Part shown: piece by piece, positions 14,791-22,256 of the stretch
Layout: each line of letters begins with the position of its first letter
Numbering within the stretch: the stretch's first letter is position 1
Assembly (NCBI GenBank): GCA_023450745.1
Contig: JAEXGR010000069.1
Location: forward strand, 1 to 25,442
Length of the DNA stretch: 25,442 nt
From: Synergistota bacterium
Lineage (GTDB): Bacteria; Synergistota; Synergistia; Synergistales; Synergistaceae
Direction: 5' to 3'
Notes under the pieces: model-generated
The model's database searches: none
What the model was told of the DNA's origin: nothing
What the model saw: the letters and a program-made list of their open reading frames with translations, nothing else
Program-made: the position numbers and the translations under genes

Positions 14791-17662
14791 CGCCGTTTAC
14801 CTCGCTCTCTTCCGTTTCGGCGGCAATATAGCTCCTGGTCTCGCGTTTGCGGCACAGCACGTAAAAGGCGCAGGATACGCACCGCGGCGCTTTCACGTCG
14901 TATTTAGGACGGTAGACGCCGTTTTTAACGGATTCGGCCATCTCCGCCATCACGGAAAGCGCCGCGTCCATCCTCTCGGCCGCGCTCCGCCTGCTCCTGG
15001 TTCTCTTAGCCGCGTAAATGTCAAAATAACCGCCGTTGAAATACCCGCAGACCGAACAATCCCGCTGTCCAAACCACCCGAGCCCCAAAATCTCCGTCCC
15101 GCCCTCCCGCAGGATCGCGCAGTAGGCGGGGACTTGCAGCTCGTCTTTGTGCGCGCCGCCTCTTCCGAGTTTGTAATCCAGCACGACCGCGCCGCCGGTG
15201 TAATGATCTATCCTGTCGGCCTGTCCCCGGAAGGTGACGCCGTTCAGGTCGAAGCCGTCTAAGGCGCGTTCCGTCTCTATCTTTACGCGCGCGCCCTCGG
15301 GGATGCGCGCCTCTATCTCGTCCTGCAGCGCCGCCATCCCGAAAAGCTGGCGCATGAGGTTCTTCTCGTGCCGCGCAAGACGCGGGTCCCCGTCGAGCGC
15401 GGGATAGCACTCTTCTTTAAAACGCCGCCAGTTCGCCGTCACGTAGCCCAGAAAAGACAGCTCCGGCGCGGCGGCCCTGGCTTGAATAGCCTCCTCCCAT
15501 ATCCGGTGGGAGAGCGTCCCGGCGACGCGCGGGTCGTAAAGCTCGCGGCGCGGCCGTTCAAAGCGCAGGCGGCTCTGGCACCAGTATAGGTAGGGGCAGA
15601 TATGCCACGTATCGATGTCGCTGATGCGCACGACGGGGCACTCCCCTCCGGGAGCGCGCCCCTCCGGCGCGACCGGAAGAACGCCCTGGCTTACAGGCGT
15701 GCAGAGAATCTCCGCCTGCGGGAACCACGGACCGCTCCCGTCGGGAAGCGCCTCCGCCAGCGGATAACGGACCGTCCCCGCTGCGCGCCAGCCTCTTCGG
15801 GGGTCCCTACCTTTGAAGAGGGCGGCGGTAAACTGCGACTCCGCCACCGGGTCTTTGCTTGCGTCGGTCAGCGAGCGGGCGATGACCGCGCCCTCCCGGC
15901 CGGTCGCCAGAAGGCGGCGGAAAACCGCCTCCTTCTGTTCGCGCTCCTCGCGAATCTCCGGCAGGTGGGGATGCTCCTCCCCCGCCCGCGCGCCGGCGTT
16001 GAACTTCACCTTGTTCTCGTTGCGCAGCAGCAGGGATTCCCGCAGCATTCCCGGCCAGCTGTTATAGTCGACATCCGCCATCAGCCAGAAACGGTGTTCC
16101 GTCAGAATCGGCGGCATCCCGGCGTAGAGCGTCAGCGAATGGCTCTGCGGCAGCGGTATCGGCAGCGTCGCCGTGCGGCCCCAATCGTTTATGAAGGCCA
16201 CGGCGTCGGCCCCGCGCAGCTTGACTCCCGCCGCCGGGCCGATATCTTTCGACGCGTCGTTGAGGTTCTTGATCTTCTTTTTTAGTTCAAAGAGGGCGTG
16301 GGAAATATCCTTCACCCGGCCGTCGAGCGCGGTCTCGCCGGCGGCGGCGCGCACCGTGCCGCCGACCGCCCCGGCCCGCTCCAGAAAATCGCACCAGAGC
16401 GAGAGTATCTCCGCCGGGGAGCCGCCCTTTTCAAAAGAGAGGCAGAGGCCGCGTATCTCCGCCAGACGCTGCCGCGCCGTGGGCGGAAGCGCGCGCCGCC
16501 ATTCGTCGTAGCCCTCGGGAAAGGAGGCCTCGTCATAGGCGGCCGCAAAGCCTTCCGCGTCGGAAAAGAGCAGCGGGTTTGCAATCAAGATGGCGGTGTT
16601 ATAGTTGTCCCAGCCCGCGTTCCAGACCCGCCAGATCATCGAGGGCAGGTCGCCCGCCAGCGTCTCGCCGACGGTGCCGCGCACCTGAATGTTGTAAGGT
16701 ATTTTATAGCGCGAAAGCGCGTACTCCATTACGGGGAGCCTCTCCGGCGATATCAGCAGCCCCACGTCGCCGTAGTCGTCAAGCCGCCCCAGGCTCCCAA
16801 AGGCGCCGGCGCCCTCGATCCAGAGCGCCGTTTCGCGCGCGAGCGCCTCCAGCTCGAGATAGGCGTTGCTCGCCTCGAGCTTCATCACCGGCACGTTCCA
16901 CTCCGGACGGCCGGAATATTCGCTGCCCAGCTGGCTGATTCCGTCACGGAAACCGTCAAGCCCCGTCTCCGGTTGCAGCAGCAGGACCTCGGACAGGCCG
17001 CAGAGAGCGCGGACGAGCTTCAGCTGCGCGCCCGTGAAAGAGAGAAAGCCGGCAAATACCAGCTTTTTCCCCGAGATGAACGCCAGAGCCTCCGGCGCGT
17101 TAAGCTTCATCCGCGTCAGCGTGGGGATCTGCGCCGCGTCGGCGATGCCGTATTCCGCCAGGTAGTCCGCGTACCGCTCATAGAGGGCAAGCAGAATTGA
17201 CTCCGGCATCGCCGGGTCAACAGCCTCCTCCCCGCCAAAGAGCGCCCGGGAAAGGTCTTCACAGGAGACCTCCTCGGCAAGCAGCTCCTTTATATTATCC
17301 CCCAGCACGGAGACAAAGCCCTTATGGTAGAGGCCGGGAGCCAGCGCCACGCCGCGCGCTTCCATCTCGCCTAAGAAGCCGCCGAGCAGCCAGCGCAAGA
17401 TCAGATTGTGGTCCGGCGGGTCGATGACGCGCACCGACGACCCGGTGATCCGCTGCAGCTCTTTGTAAAGGTCGCCGACGGTCCAGACCTGCGGCCTGCC
17501 GCCGAAATAGGCCGCGCCGCCGCAGATGATGTCCAGCAGCGCCTCCCGGTCCAGCCCCGACGGCACGATAAAGAGCGCCTCTTCGCCGTGCTTATCATAA
17601 AAGGCGCGCAGCCTCGGCGCTTTTTCCGTGATATTATAGTAACTCTCAACTGTCGCCGCCAT
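14783..17662 (-). CDS. addB: AddB-type nuclease subunit with Fe-S cluster
   Basis: A 959-aa partner of AddA. The C-terminal nuclease has GQADRIDHY (D816) and VLDYKLGR (D829, K831). It also has the four Fe-S cysteines C689 (ICPYLYW) and C928/C931/C937 (CxxCxxxxxC), spaced as in B. subtilis AddB. The N-terminal part resembles an inactive UvrD-like fold, but the Walker A lysine-threonine loop is missing: the corresponding segment reads FIVPSGLDREALL. It is shorter than B. subtilis AddB (about 1160 aa). The ATG at 17662 is preferred to an upstream TTG at 17701, because a GGGGGG stretch precedes it and the protein then starts MAATVESYYNI. It is the first gene of the addB-addA operon. Confidence 0.88.
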   Translation of the reverse strand: MAATVESYYNITEKAPRLRAFYDKHGEEALFIVPSGLDREALLDIICGGAAYFGGRPQVWTVGDLYKELQRITGSSVRVIDPPDHNLILRWLLGGFLGEMEARGVALAPGLYHKGFVSVLGDNIKELLAEEVSCEDLSRALFGGEEAVDPAMPESILLALYERYADYLAEYGIADAAQIPTLTRMKLNAPEALAFISGKKLVFAGFLSFTGAQLKLVRALCGLSEVLLLQPETGLDGFRDGISQLGSEYSGRPEWNVPVMKLEASNAYLELEALARETALWIEGAGAFGSLGRLDDYGDVGLLISPERLPVMEYALSRYKIPYNIQVRGTVGETLAGDLPSMIWRVWNAGWDNYNTAILIANPLLFSDAEGFAAAYDEASFPEGYDEWRRALPPTARQRLAEIRGLCLSFEKGGSPAEILSLWCDFLERAGAVGGTVRAAAGETALDGRVKDISHALFELKKKIKNLNDASKDIGPAAGVKLRGADAVAFINDWGRTATLPIPLPQSHSLTLYAGMPPILTEHRFWLMADVDYNSWPGMLRESLLLRNENKVKFNAGARAGEEHPHLPEIREEREQKEAVFRRLLATGREGAVIARSLTDASKDPVAESQFTAALFKGRDPRRGWRAAGTVRYPLAEALPDGSGPWFPQAEILCTPVSQGVLPVAPEGRAPGGECPVVRISDIDTWHICPYLYWCQSRLRFERPRRELYDPRVAGTLSHRIWEEAIQARAAAPELSFLGYVTANWRRFKEECYPALDGDPRLARHEKNLMRQLFGMAALQDEIEARIPEGARVKIETERALDGFDLNGVTFRGQADRIDHYTGGAVVLDYKLGRGGAHKDELQVPAYCAILREGGTEILGLGWFGQRDCSVCGYFNGGYFDIYAAKRTRSRRSAAERMDAALSVMAEMAESVKNGVYRPKYDVKAPRCVSCAFYVLCRKRETRSYIAAETEESEVNGDE

Positions 17663-17812
17663 CGTTACCCCCCGTAGGGACCCGCCGGCCCCTTCTTTCA
17701 AGACAAGCTTATGCCGTACATGCCGGCCGGTAAAATAATTTATCGGACGGCTTCCTTCGTAATATTGGATATCATACCATTATTTTTATTGCGTTACAGG
17801 GAGTTTTCAACC

Positions 17813-17833
17813 GCCGCCGGACGCGGGGCGGCC
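17813..17833 (-). terminator. Possible weak terminator after the HD-GYP gene
   Basis: The arms GCCGCC and GGCGGC pair around an eight-base loop just beyond the stop codon. On the minus strand a GGTTGAAAAC follows, with no real T run, so this is a weak candidate. Confidence 0.25.
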
Positions 17834-17838
17834 CTTTG

Positions 17839-19128
17839 TCAGATCATAAAGAACAGTTCAGAATCGCCATAGATGCGCTTTGGCCCCTTGCCGTATTTTT
17901 CCACGCACAGGGCGTATTCTCTTTTCAGCGCTTCGTAGCGGTTCACCGCCTCGCAGGACTTGGCGGCGCTTGCGCCGATGATTCCGTCGTACCCGCCGCA
18001 CATGGCCGTCACCGCCGCGGCGTCCAGATACCCGTCGCGCGCCATCCCGCCGATGATTTCCAGGACCTCTTCCTTCGGCATCTTTTCGCGGTAGGAACGG
18101 CGGCTGAAGAGGGCGCTCGTTATATCGGCCACCGCCATGATACGCTGCGGCAGCGTGAGCGCTTCGCCCCTGAGCCCCTCGGGATAGCCCGAACCGTCCA
18201 ATTTTTCGTGGTGGCGGGCGGCGATCTCGAGCACCTCTTTGTCCACGTGCCCCGTGATGATCATCCGCGTATAGAGGGCATGCTCGCGCATCACTCCCAT
18301 CTCCTCGCGCGTCAGCCGCCCCGGCTTCTCTAAGATCGCCACGGGGACCTTGATCTTACCGATGTCGTGCAGCAGCCCCGCGTAATAAAGCTTCCGGCAG
18401 TCGTCCCCGCAAAGACCCATCGTCTCCCCGAGCATCGCGGCATAGTTTGCCGTCTGGATTGTGTGAAGCACCGTCTGTTCGCTGCGAAAATCTATCGAAA
18501 AGACCAGCGTCTGCACGAGATCCATCAATTCGTCCTCCGAGAAGGCCAGCTCCCGGTAACATCCCTTTATATCCTCCTCATAGCCGCCGCCGCGGATATT
18601 TTTCATGATCCCGAACTTTTTATCGGCGGCTTTGAAGAGTTCCACGGCCGCGGGGTCAAACTGCCCGGCGGCGCTTTCCACCGCCTCTATCACCTGCCGG
18701 TCCGACCCTCCGTGCAGCGCGCAGATATCGACCCGGTCCGCAAGGTGCAGCTTTAGGGCGAGGTCGCCGTATTCGGACTTGCAGCTCAGCCGCTCCTCGT
18801 AAGGCATGTGGTGGTACAGGATGACCTCCGCGTAAGCGCCGAGGGAGGAGAGGTATTTTAAGAAAAGATATCCGTACACCGAATGCGAGACCGTCTCCGT
18901 GGTTTCAAATTTCAGCAGGTTCGCGATCTCCTCGGTCTTGTTCGCGCCGACGTCGTGGAAGATACTGAGAAAAAGGACCTTCTTCATCGTCTCTCTGTCA
19001 AGGCCGCCGTATAGAGTCAGCATGGATTTCAATATATAGGCAGTGCGGATCCCGTGATCGATGAGCTTGTCATTTATCAGGGACAATACCCCTTTAGTTA
19101 CGCCGAAAGCCGAATCATTAACGAGCAT
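17839..19128 (-). CDS. Tandem HD-domain protein with C-terminal HD-GYP phosphodiesterase
   Basis: A 429-aa soluble protein. Residues 205-385 form an HD-GYP domain: H222, H254-D255 in LLHDIGKIKVP, H283, H306-H307 in HHEKLDGSGYP and D335. This is the full metal-ligand set and GYP motif of enzymes that hydrolyse cyclic di-GMP. Residues 20-140 hold a second HD domain with H25, H58-D59, H82, H106-H107 and D131, but no GYP motif. There is no membrane, receiver or PAS domain. The start at 19128 is preferred over the ATG at 19137, because AAGGA lies 10 nt before it but only 1-2 nt before the upstream one. It is divergent from hydE; no cyclic di-GMP synthase is nearby. Family assignment is firm, substrate inferred. 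Confidence 0.92.
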   Translation of the reverse strand: MLVNDSAFGVTKGVLSLINDKLIDHGIRTAYILKSMLTLYGGLDRETMKKVLFLSIFHDVGANKTEEIANLLKFETTETVSHSVYGYLFLKYLSSLGAYAEVILYHHMPYEERLSCKSEYGDLALKLHLADRVDICALHGGSDRQVIEAVESAAGQFDPAAVELFKAADKKFGIMKNIRGGGYEEDIKGCYRELAFSEDELMDLVQTLVFSIDFRSEQTVLHTIQTANYAAMLGETMGLCGDDCRKLYYAGLLHDIGKIKVPVAILEKPGRLTREEMGVMREHALYTRMIITGHVDKEVLEIAARHHEKLDGSGYPEGLRGEALTLPQRIMAVADITSALFSRRSYREKMPKEEVLEIIGGMARDGYLDAAAVTAMCGGYDGIIGASAAKSCEAVNRYEALKREYALCVEKYGKGPKRIYGDSELFFMI

Positions 19129-19138
19129 AGCGACCATT

Positions 19139-19143
19139 TCCTT
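19139..19143 (-). promoter_or_regulatory. Ribosome binding site choosing the second methionine of the HD-GYP protein
   Basis: AAGGA is 10 nt from the ATG at 19128 but almost touches the ATG at 19137, so the shorter protein is favoured. Confidence 0.6.
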
Positions 19144-19196
19144 TTTTTCGAAAGCTGTCTGGATCTGTACTTTTACACGTGGAACGGCAATGAATT

Positions 19197-19202
19197 ATTT
19201 TA
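19197..19202 (-). promoter_or_regulatory. Possible extended -10 promoter of the HD-GYP gene
   Basis: TAAAAT on the minus strand is preceded by TGT, giving an extended -10 (TGnTAAAAT). No good -35 box is present. It is about 70 bp upstream of the start. Confidence 0.4.
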
Positions 19203-19225
19203 ACATATTTTACCCCCAAATAAGA

Positions 19226-19231
19226 TATAAT
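19226..19231 (+). promoter_or_regulatory. -10 box of the hydE promoter
   Basis: A perfect TATAAT stands 51 bp before the hydE start codon. The -35 position at 17 bp (ACATAT) is poor. It lies only about 25 bp from the divergent -10 candidate, so the two promoters would compete or share control. Confidence 0.45.
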
Positions 19232-19266
19232 TGCCCCGGATATATTAAACTAAACGTTTTTCAATT

Positions 19267-19277
19267 AAGGAGTGATC
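19267..19277 (+). promoter_or_regulatory. Strong ribosome binding site of hydE
   Basis: AAGGAGTGATC, a near-perfect Shine-Dalgarno sequence, precedes the ATG at 19282 with normal spacing and fixes the start. Confidence 0.75.
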
Positions 19278-19281
19278 GACC

Positions 19282-20325
19282 ATGAACGCGGCGAAAATAA
19301 TAGATTCCCTTTACCAGAAACACGACGCCTCGCGCGAGGAGCTGTTATGGCTCATAGAGAACCGCGGCCGAGATATTTCCCAGCCTCTCTTCGAGCGCGC
19401 CCGCGCCGTCGCGCGCGCGCATTACGGCAATAAAATATATGTACGCGGCCTCATCGAGATGACCAATTACTGCCGCAATGACTGCTACTACTGCGGCATC
19501 CGGCGCGGCAACGCCGCGGCCCAGCGCTACCGTCTCACGAAAGACGATATCATGCGCTGCTGCGAGGCGGGCTACGCCCTCGGCTTCCGCACCTTTGTGC
19601 TCCAGGGCGGCGAAGACATGTATTACACCGACGACCTGACGGCGGAGATCATCGCCGCCATCCGCGCGCGATACCCCGACTGCGCGATCACGCTCTCTCT
19701 GGGAGAAAAATCGCGGGAGAGCTACCAGCGCCTCTACGACGCGGGGGCCGACCGCTATCTGCTGCGCCACGAGACGGCTACGCCGGCGCATTACGCGCGG
19801 CTGCACCCCGCGGAGCTCTCGCTCGCCAACCGGATCGCATGCTTGCGCAATCTGAAGGAGATCGGTTACCAGGTGGGCTGCGGCTCGATGGTCGGCTCGC
19901 CCTACCAGACGCCGGAGAACATCGTGGAAGACCTGCTCTTTATAAAAGACTTCGCGCCGCAAATGGTCGGCATGGGGCCCTTCATCCCCCACCACGACAC
20001 GCCTTTCGCGCGCGAAAAGGCGGGGACCGCGGAGCTCACGCTCTTTTTGCTGGCGATCGTCCGCCTGATGAACCCGAAAGTGCTGCTGCCGGCGACGACC
20101 GCGCTGGGCACGATAGAGGACAACGGACGCGAGCTGGGGGTGCTCGCCGGATGCAACGTCGTGATGCCCAACCTCTCGCCGCTCGACGTGCGCAAAAAAT
20201 ATATGCTCTACGACAACAAGATCAGCACGGGCGACGAAGCGGCCGAGGCGCGAGCCTCGCTGGAAAGAAGGATGAGCGCCATCGGCTACGAGATCGTGAC
20301 GGCGCGCGGCGACTATAAAAATTGA
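19282..20325 (+). CDS. hydE: [FeFe]-hydrogenase H-cluster radical SAM maturase HydE
   Basis: A 347-aa radical SAM enzyme of the HydE family, which helps build the dithiolate-bridged diiron site of [FeFe]-hydrogenase. The 4Fe-4S/SAM motif is C64-x3-C68-x2-C71 in NYCRNDCYYCGIRRGN. Other family blocks are FRTFVLQGGED (about 112), CAITLSLGEKSRESY, DRYLLRHETA, GYQVGCGSMVGSPYQT and LLPATTALGT. The C-terminal segment NKISTGDEAAEARASL has Ser and Ala where HydE proteins with an auxiliary cluster have cysteines, so that second cluster is probably absent. No hydF, hydG or hydrogenase gene is in the window. PylB and BioB are related, but the blocks listed fit HydE best. Confidence 0.92.
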   Translation: MNAAKIIDSLYQKHDASREELLWLIENRGRDISQPLFERARAVARAHYGNKIYVRGLIEMTNYCRNDCYYCGIRRGNAAAQRYRLTKDDIMRCCEAGYALGFRTFVLQGGEDMYYTDDLTAEIIAAIRARYPDCAITLSLGEKSRESYQRLYDAGADRYLLRHETATPAHYARLHPAELSLANRIACLRNLKEIGYQVGCGSMVGSPYQTPENIVEDLLFIKDFAPQMVGMGPFIPHHDTPFAREKAGTAELTLFLLAIVRLMNPKVLLPATTALGTIEDNGRELGVLAGCNVVMPNLSPLDVRKKYMLYDNKISTGDEAAEARASLERRMSAIGYEIVTARGDYKN

Positions 20326-20402
20326 AAGAAAGGCGATTATACCATATCGGACCTAAAAAAAATCTGCCGTTACCACTAAAGATAATCGGCGCGGACGGAA
20401 AG

Positions 20403-20422
20403 CTATTTTTAGAAAAAAATAG
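20403..20422 (+). promoter_or_regulatory. Palindrome next to the -10 box of the beta-propeller gene
   Basis: CTATTTTT and AAAAATAG pair around four bases, ending immediately before the TATAAT box at 20423-20428. It overlaps the expected -35/spacer region, so it could be an operator; a chance AT-rich palindrome is also possible. Confidence 0.3.
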
Positions 20423-20428
20423 TATAAT
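20423..20428 (+). promoter_or_regulatory. -10 box of the beta-propeller gene promoter
   Basis: A perfect TATAAT stands 38 bp before the start codon. No convincing -35 box is present at 16-18 bp. Confidence 0.45.
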
Positions 20429-20465
20429 CACGCCAAAATAAATGATCAACGGAGGTAACAGAGCC

Positions 20466-21569
20466 ATGAAAAGAAAAATATTGGTAATTATCGCAGCCGT
20501 CGCGCTCGCCGCCGCCGCGACGTCCGCCGGCGCGGAGAACTGGCCGCTGTTTAAAAACAACGCCCTGCGCAGCGGCGCGATGCAGACCGAGATGTCCGCC
20601 TCGTCGCGTTTTGCGGGACAGCGGGAATGGACGGCGCAGCTGTGGCAGAACATCGCCTCCTCGCCCGCCGTCTACAAAGAAAAGGTCTATTTCGGCGCTA
20701 ACGACGGCGCCGTCTATGCGCTCAACGTCAACACGGGAGAGCAGATATGGAGATTTTCCACCGACAACTGGGTCACCTCCTCGCCCGCCGTTGTCAACGA
20801 CCGCGTTTATGTGGGCAGTTTTGACAGCAGGCTTTACTGTCTGAATGCCAACACAGGCGCCCAGATATGGAAATTCACCACCTCCAACAGCATCCAGACC
20901 TCGCCCGCCGTCGCCGACGACGCCGTTTACTTCGGCTCCAACGACGGCTATGTCTACGCGGTCTCGATAAAGACCGGCTGGCAGAAATGGAAATTCAAGA
21001 CCGACGCGGCGGTCACCGGCTCGCCGGTAGCAGCCGACGGCGTCGTCTATATAGGCAACCGTAACGGAAAGATGTACGCCCTCGACGCCGCGACGGGCAA
21101 GCTGAAATGGCGCGCCATCGTCGGCGGCCCGATCACGGCGGCCCCCGCCGCAGCGGACGGCCTCCTCTACTTCACGAGCCAGGACGGCAAGATCTACTGC
21201 GCGCGCATCAAACACCAGGCGGTAATCTGGCGCTATGACGCGAAGGCGCAGATCGAGACCGCGCCGCTCGTGCATAACGGCAAGGTGGTGTTCGGGGACA
21301 TCTCGGGAAACGTCACGGCGCTCAACGCGCAGACCGGCGCCAAGGCCTGGAGCTATAACACCGGCGGGTCCGTCTTCTCTTCGGCCGCCGCCTTAGGGGA
21401 CCGGATATATATCGGCTCAAACAGCGACAGCCTCTACGCGCTCGACATCAACACGGGCAGCCTCGCCTGGCAGCTGCCGCTCGAGGGCGACGTCACGGCG
21501 ACCCCGGCGGTAACGGGAGAGCGCGTCATCGTCCCGACGGCGGCGGGCAGCGTCTGCGCCGTCAGATAG
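20466..21569 (+). CDS. Secreted PQQ-type beta-propeller repeat protein
   Basis: A 367-aa exported protein. Residues 1-24 are a signal peptide (KRK, then an Ala/Val-rich core ending SAGA). After a short N-terminal strand region come seven uninterrupted 40-residue units plus a 25-residue eighth. Each has the pattern SSPAV-x6-VYFGSNDG-x-VYALNxxTGxxxWKF. This fits an eight-bladed propeller of the PQQ/BamB fold. The unit Trp and the A/DxxTG motif are conserved; a PQQ cofactor site and a dehydrogenase partner are not evident, so a binding or scaffold role is more likely. The start at 20466 is chosen over the frame start at 20442, because GGAGG precedes it by 10 nt and it starts the signal peptide. 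A terminator follows. Confidence 0.9.
   Translation: MKRKILVIIAAVALAAAATSAGAENWPLFKNNALRSGAMQTEMSASSRFAGQREWTAQLWQNIASSPAVYKEKVYFGANDGAVYALNVNTGEQIWRFSTDNWVTSSPAVVNDRVYVGSFDSRLYCLNANTGAQIWKFTTSNSIQTSPAVADDAVYFGSNDGYVYAVSIKTGWQKWKFKTDAAVTGSPVAADGVVYIGNRNGKMYALDAATGKLKWRAIVGGPITAAPAAADGLLYFTSQDGKIYCARIKHQAVIWRYDAKAQIETAPLVHNGKVVFGDISGNVTALNAQTGAKAWSYNTGGSVFSSAAALGDRIYIGSNSDSLYALDINTGSLAWQLPLEGDVTATPAVTGERVIVPTAAGSVCAVR
20661..21480 (+). repeat. 120-bp tandem coding repeat of the propeller gene
   Basis: The protein repeat is visible in the DNA. TCGCCCGCCG recurs at 20661, 20781 and 20901, exactly 120 bp apart, and a related GCCCCCGCCG sits at 21141, four units from the first. Copy number could change by recombination between units. 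Confidence 0.8.
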
Positions 21570-21588
21570 GCGGCCAGCAAGTCAAAGG

Positions 21589-21642
21589 TTGAATAAAAAA
21601 TCGCGGCGGCAGGGGTTACTGCCGCCGCGATTTTTTATTCAA
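21589..21642. terminator. Bidirectional terminator between the propeller gene and hpt
   Basis: Arms of 24 bp (21589-21612 and 21619-21642) are perfectly complementary around a six-base loop, GGGTTA. They combine a GC-rich stem (CGCGGCGGCAG) with A6 and T6 tracts at the base, so both strands end in a T run. It serves the two convergent genes. Confidence 0.93.
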
Positions 21643-21740
21643 CAAAGGCCGGTGATATCCGCCAGCGAAGCAAACGGTATCCCGCGGCCGGAGCTTTCAG
21701 CGAGCATTCGCGTCCGCGCCTTGATTCGCCGCCGCCATCG

Positions 21741-22097
21741 TCAGTCGGCCTCGGAGGCCCCTTTGACCGCCTCGGCGACGGCGTTGTATTCTTCGGCCAG
21801 CGAGGGAAAAAGCGCCTTCGCCCCCTCAAGATCGTTGGCGCGCAGAGCCGCAACGATCTGCGATGAGACGCGGAACAGGCCGTTTATACTGAGGTTGCCG
21901 CTGAGCCCCTTCAGCGTATGCACCGACTGCAGACATGACGCCCAGTCGCCGCCGGCAAAGCTTTCCTGCGCCGCCGCGAAGGATTCGTCCAGGAGGAACT
22001 TGTCAAGCATCTTTTCATAGAGAGAGGCGTTGCCCATAAAACGCCGGACGCCCCCGTCGTAATCGATTCCGACAGACATCAGCAGCTCTTTTTTCAA
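21741..22097 (-). CDS. Small Hpt-domain phosphotransfer protein
   Basis: A 118-aa, all-helical histidine phosphotransfer protein that relays phosphate between receiver domains in a phosphorelay. The phosphorylatable histidine is H60 in SVHTLKGLSGNLS, the classic HTLKGxxxN pattern; the rest is the four-helix bundle. The start is taken as TTG at 22097, because GGAAGGA stands 9 nt before it and the reading MKKELLMSVGIDYDGGVRRF matches the usual first helix. The first ATG at 22142 has no ribosome site, and the internal ATG at 22079 has a poor one. No histidine kinase or receiver gene is nearby. Confidence 0.85.
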   Translation of the reverse strand: MKKELLMSVGIDYDGGVRRFMGNASLYEKMLDKFLLDESFAAAQESFAGGDWASCLQSVHTLKGLSGNLSINGLFRVSSQIVAALRANDLEGAKALFPSLAEEYNAVAEAVKGASEAD

Positions 22098-22106
22098 ATG
22101 ACTCAA

Positions 22107-22113
22107 TCCTTCC
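22107..22113 (-). promoter_or_regulatory. Ribosome binding site selecting the TTG start of hpt
   Basis: GGAAGGA on the minus strand, 9 nt upstream of TTG at 22097-22095, is the best ribosome site in the region. Confidence 0.55.
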
Positions 22114-22214
22114 GCATTTATAAATAAAAATCGCCGTATCAAATAAAAAACTGGATCACCGCAACGCTATTTTATCACAATAAACATCCGCGGCTAACGC
22201 CGTTCGACGGAAAA

Positions 22215-22236
22215 GGCGGATCATCAGCGATCCGCC
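22215..22236 (-). terminator. Rho-independent terminator of the malic enzyme-lysA operon
   Basis: GGCGGATC and GATCCGCC form a perfect 8-bp stem around a six-base loop. On the minus strand TTTTCC follows. It is about 20 bp beyond the lysA stop. Confidence 0.75.
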
Positions 22237-22256
22237 CCTTTCATTATCGGGAATGA

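Noticed and set aside
19345..19995. A 216-codon minus-strand frame
   Set aside because: It is antisense to hydE, which has clear catalytic motifs. No ribosome site.
20409..21275. A 288-codon minus-strand frame with a repeating pattern
   Set aside because: It is the antisense shadow of the 120-bp repeats in the propeller gene; its regularity comes from those repeats.
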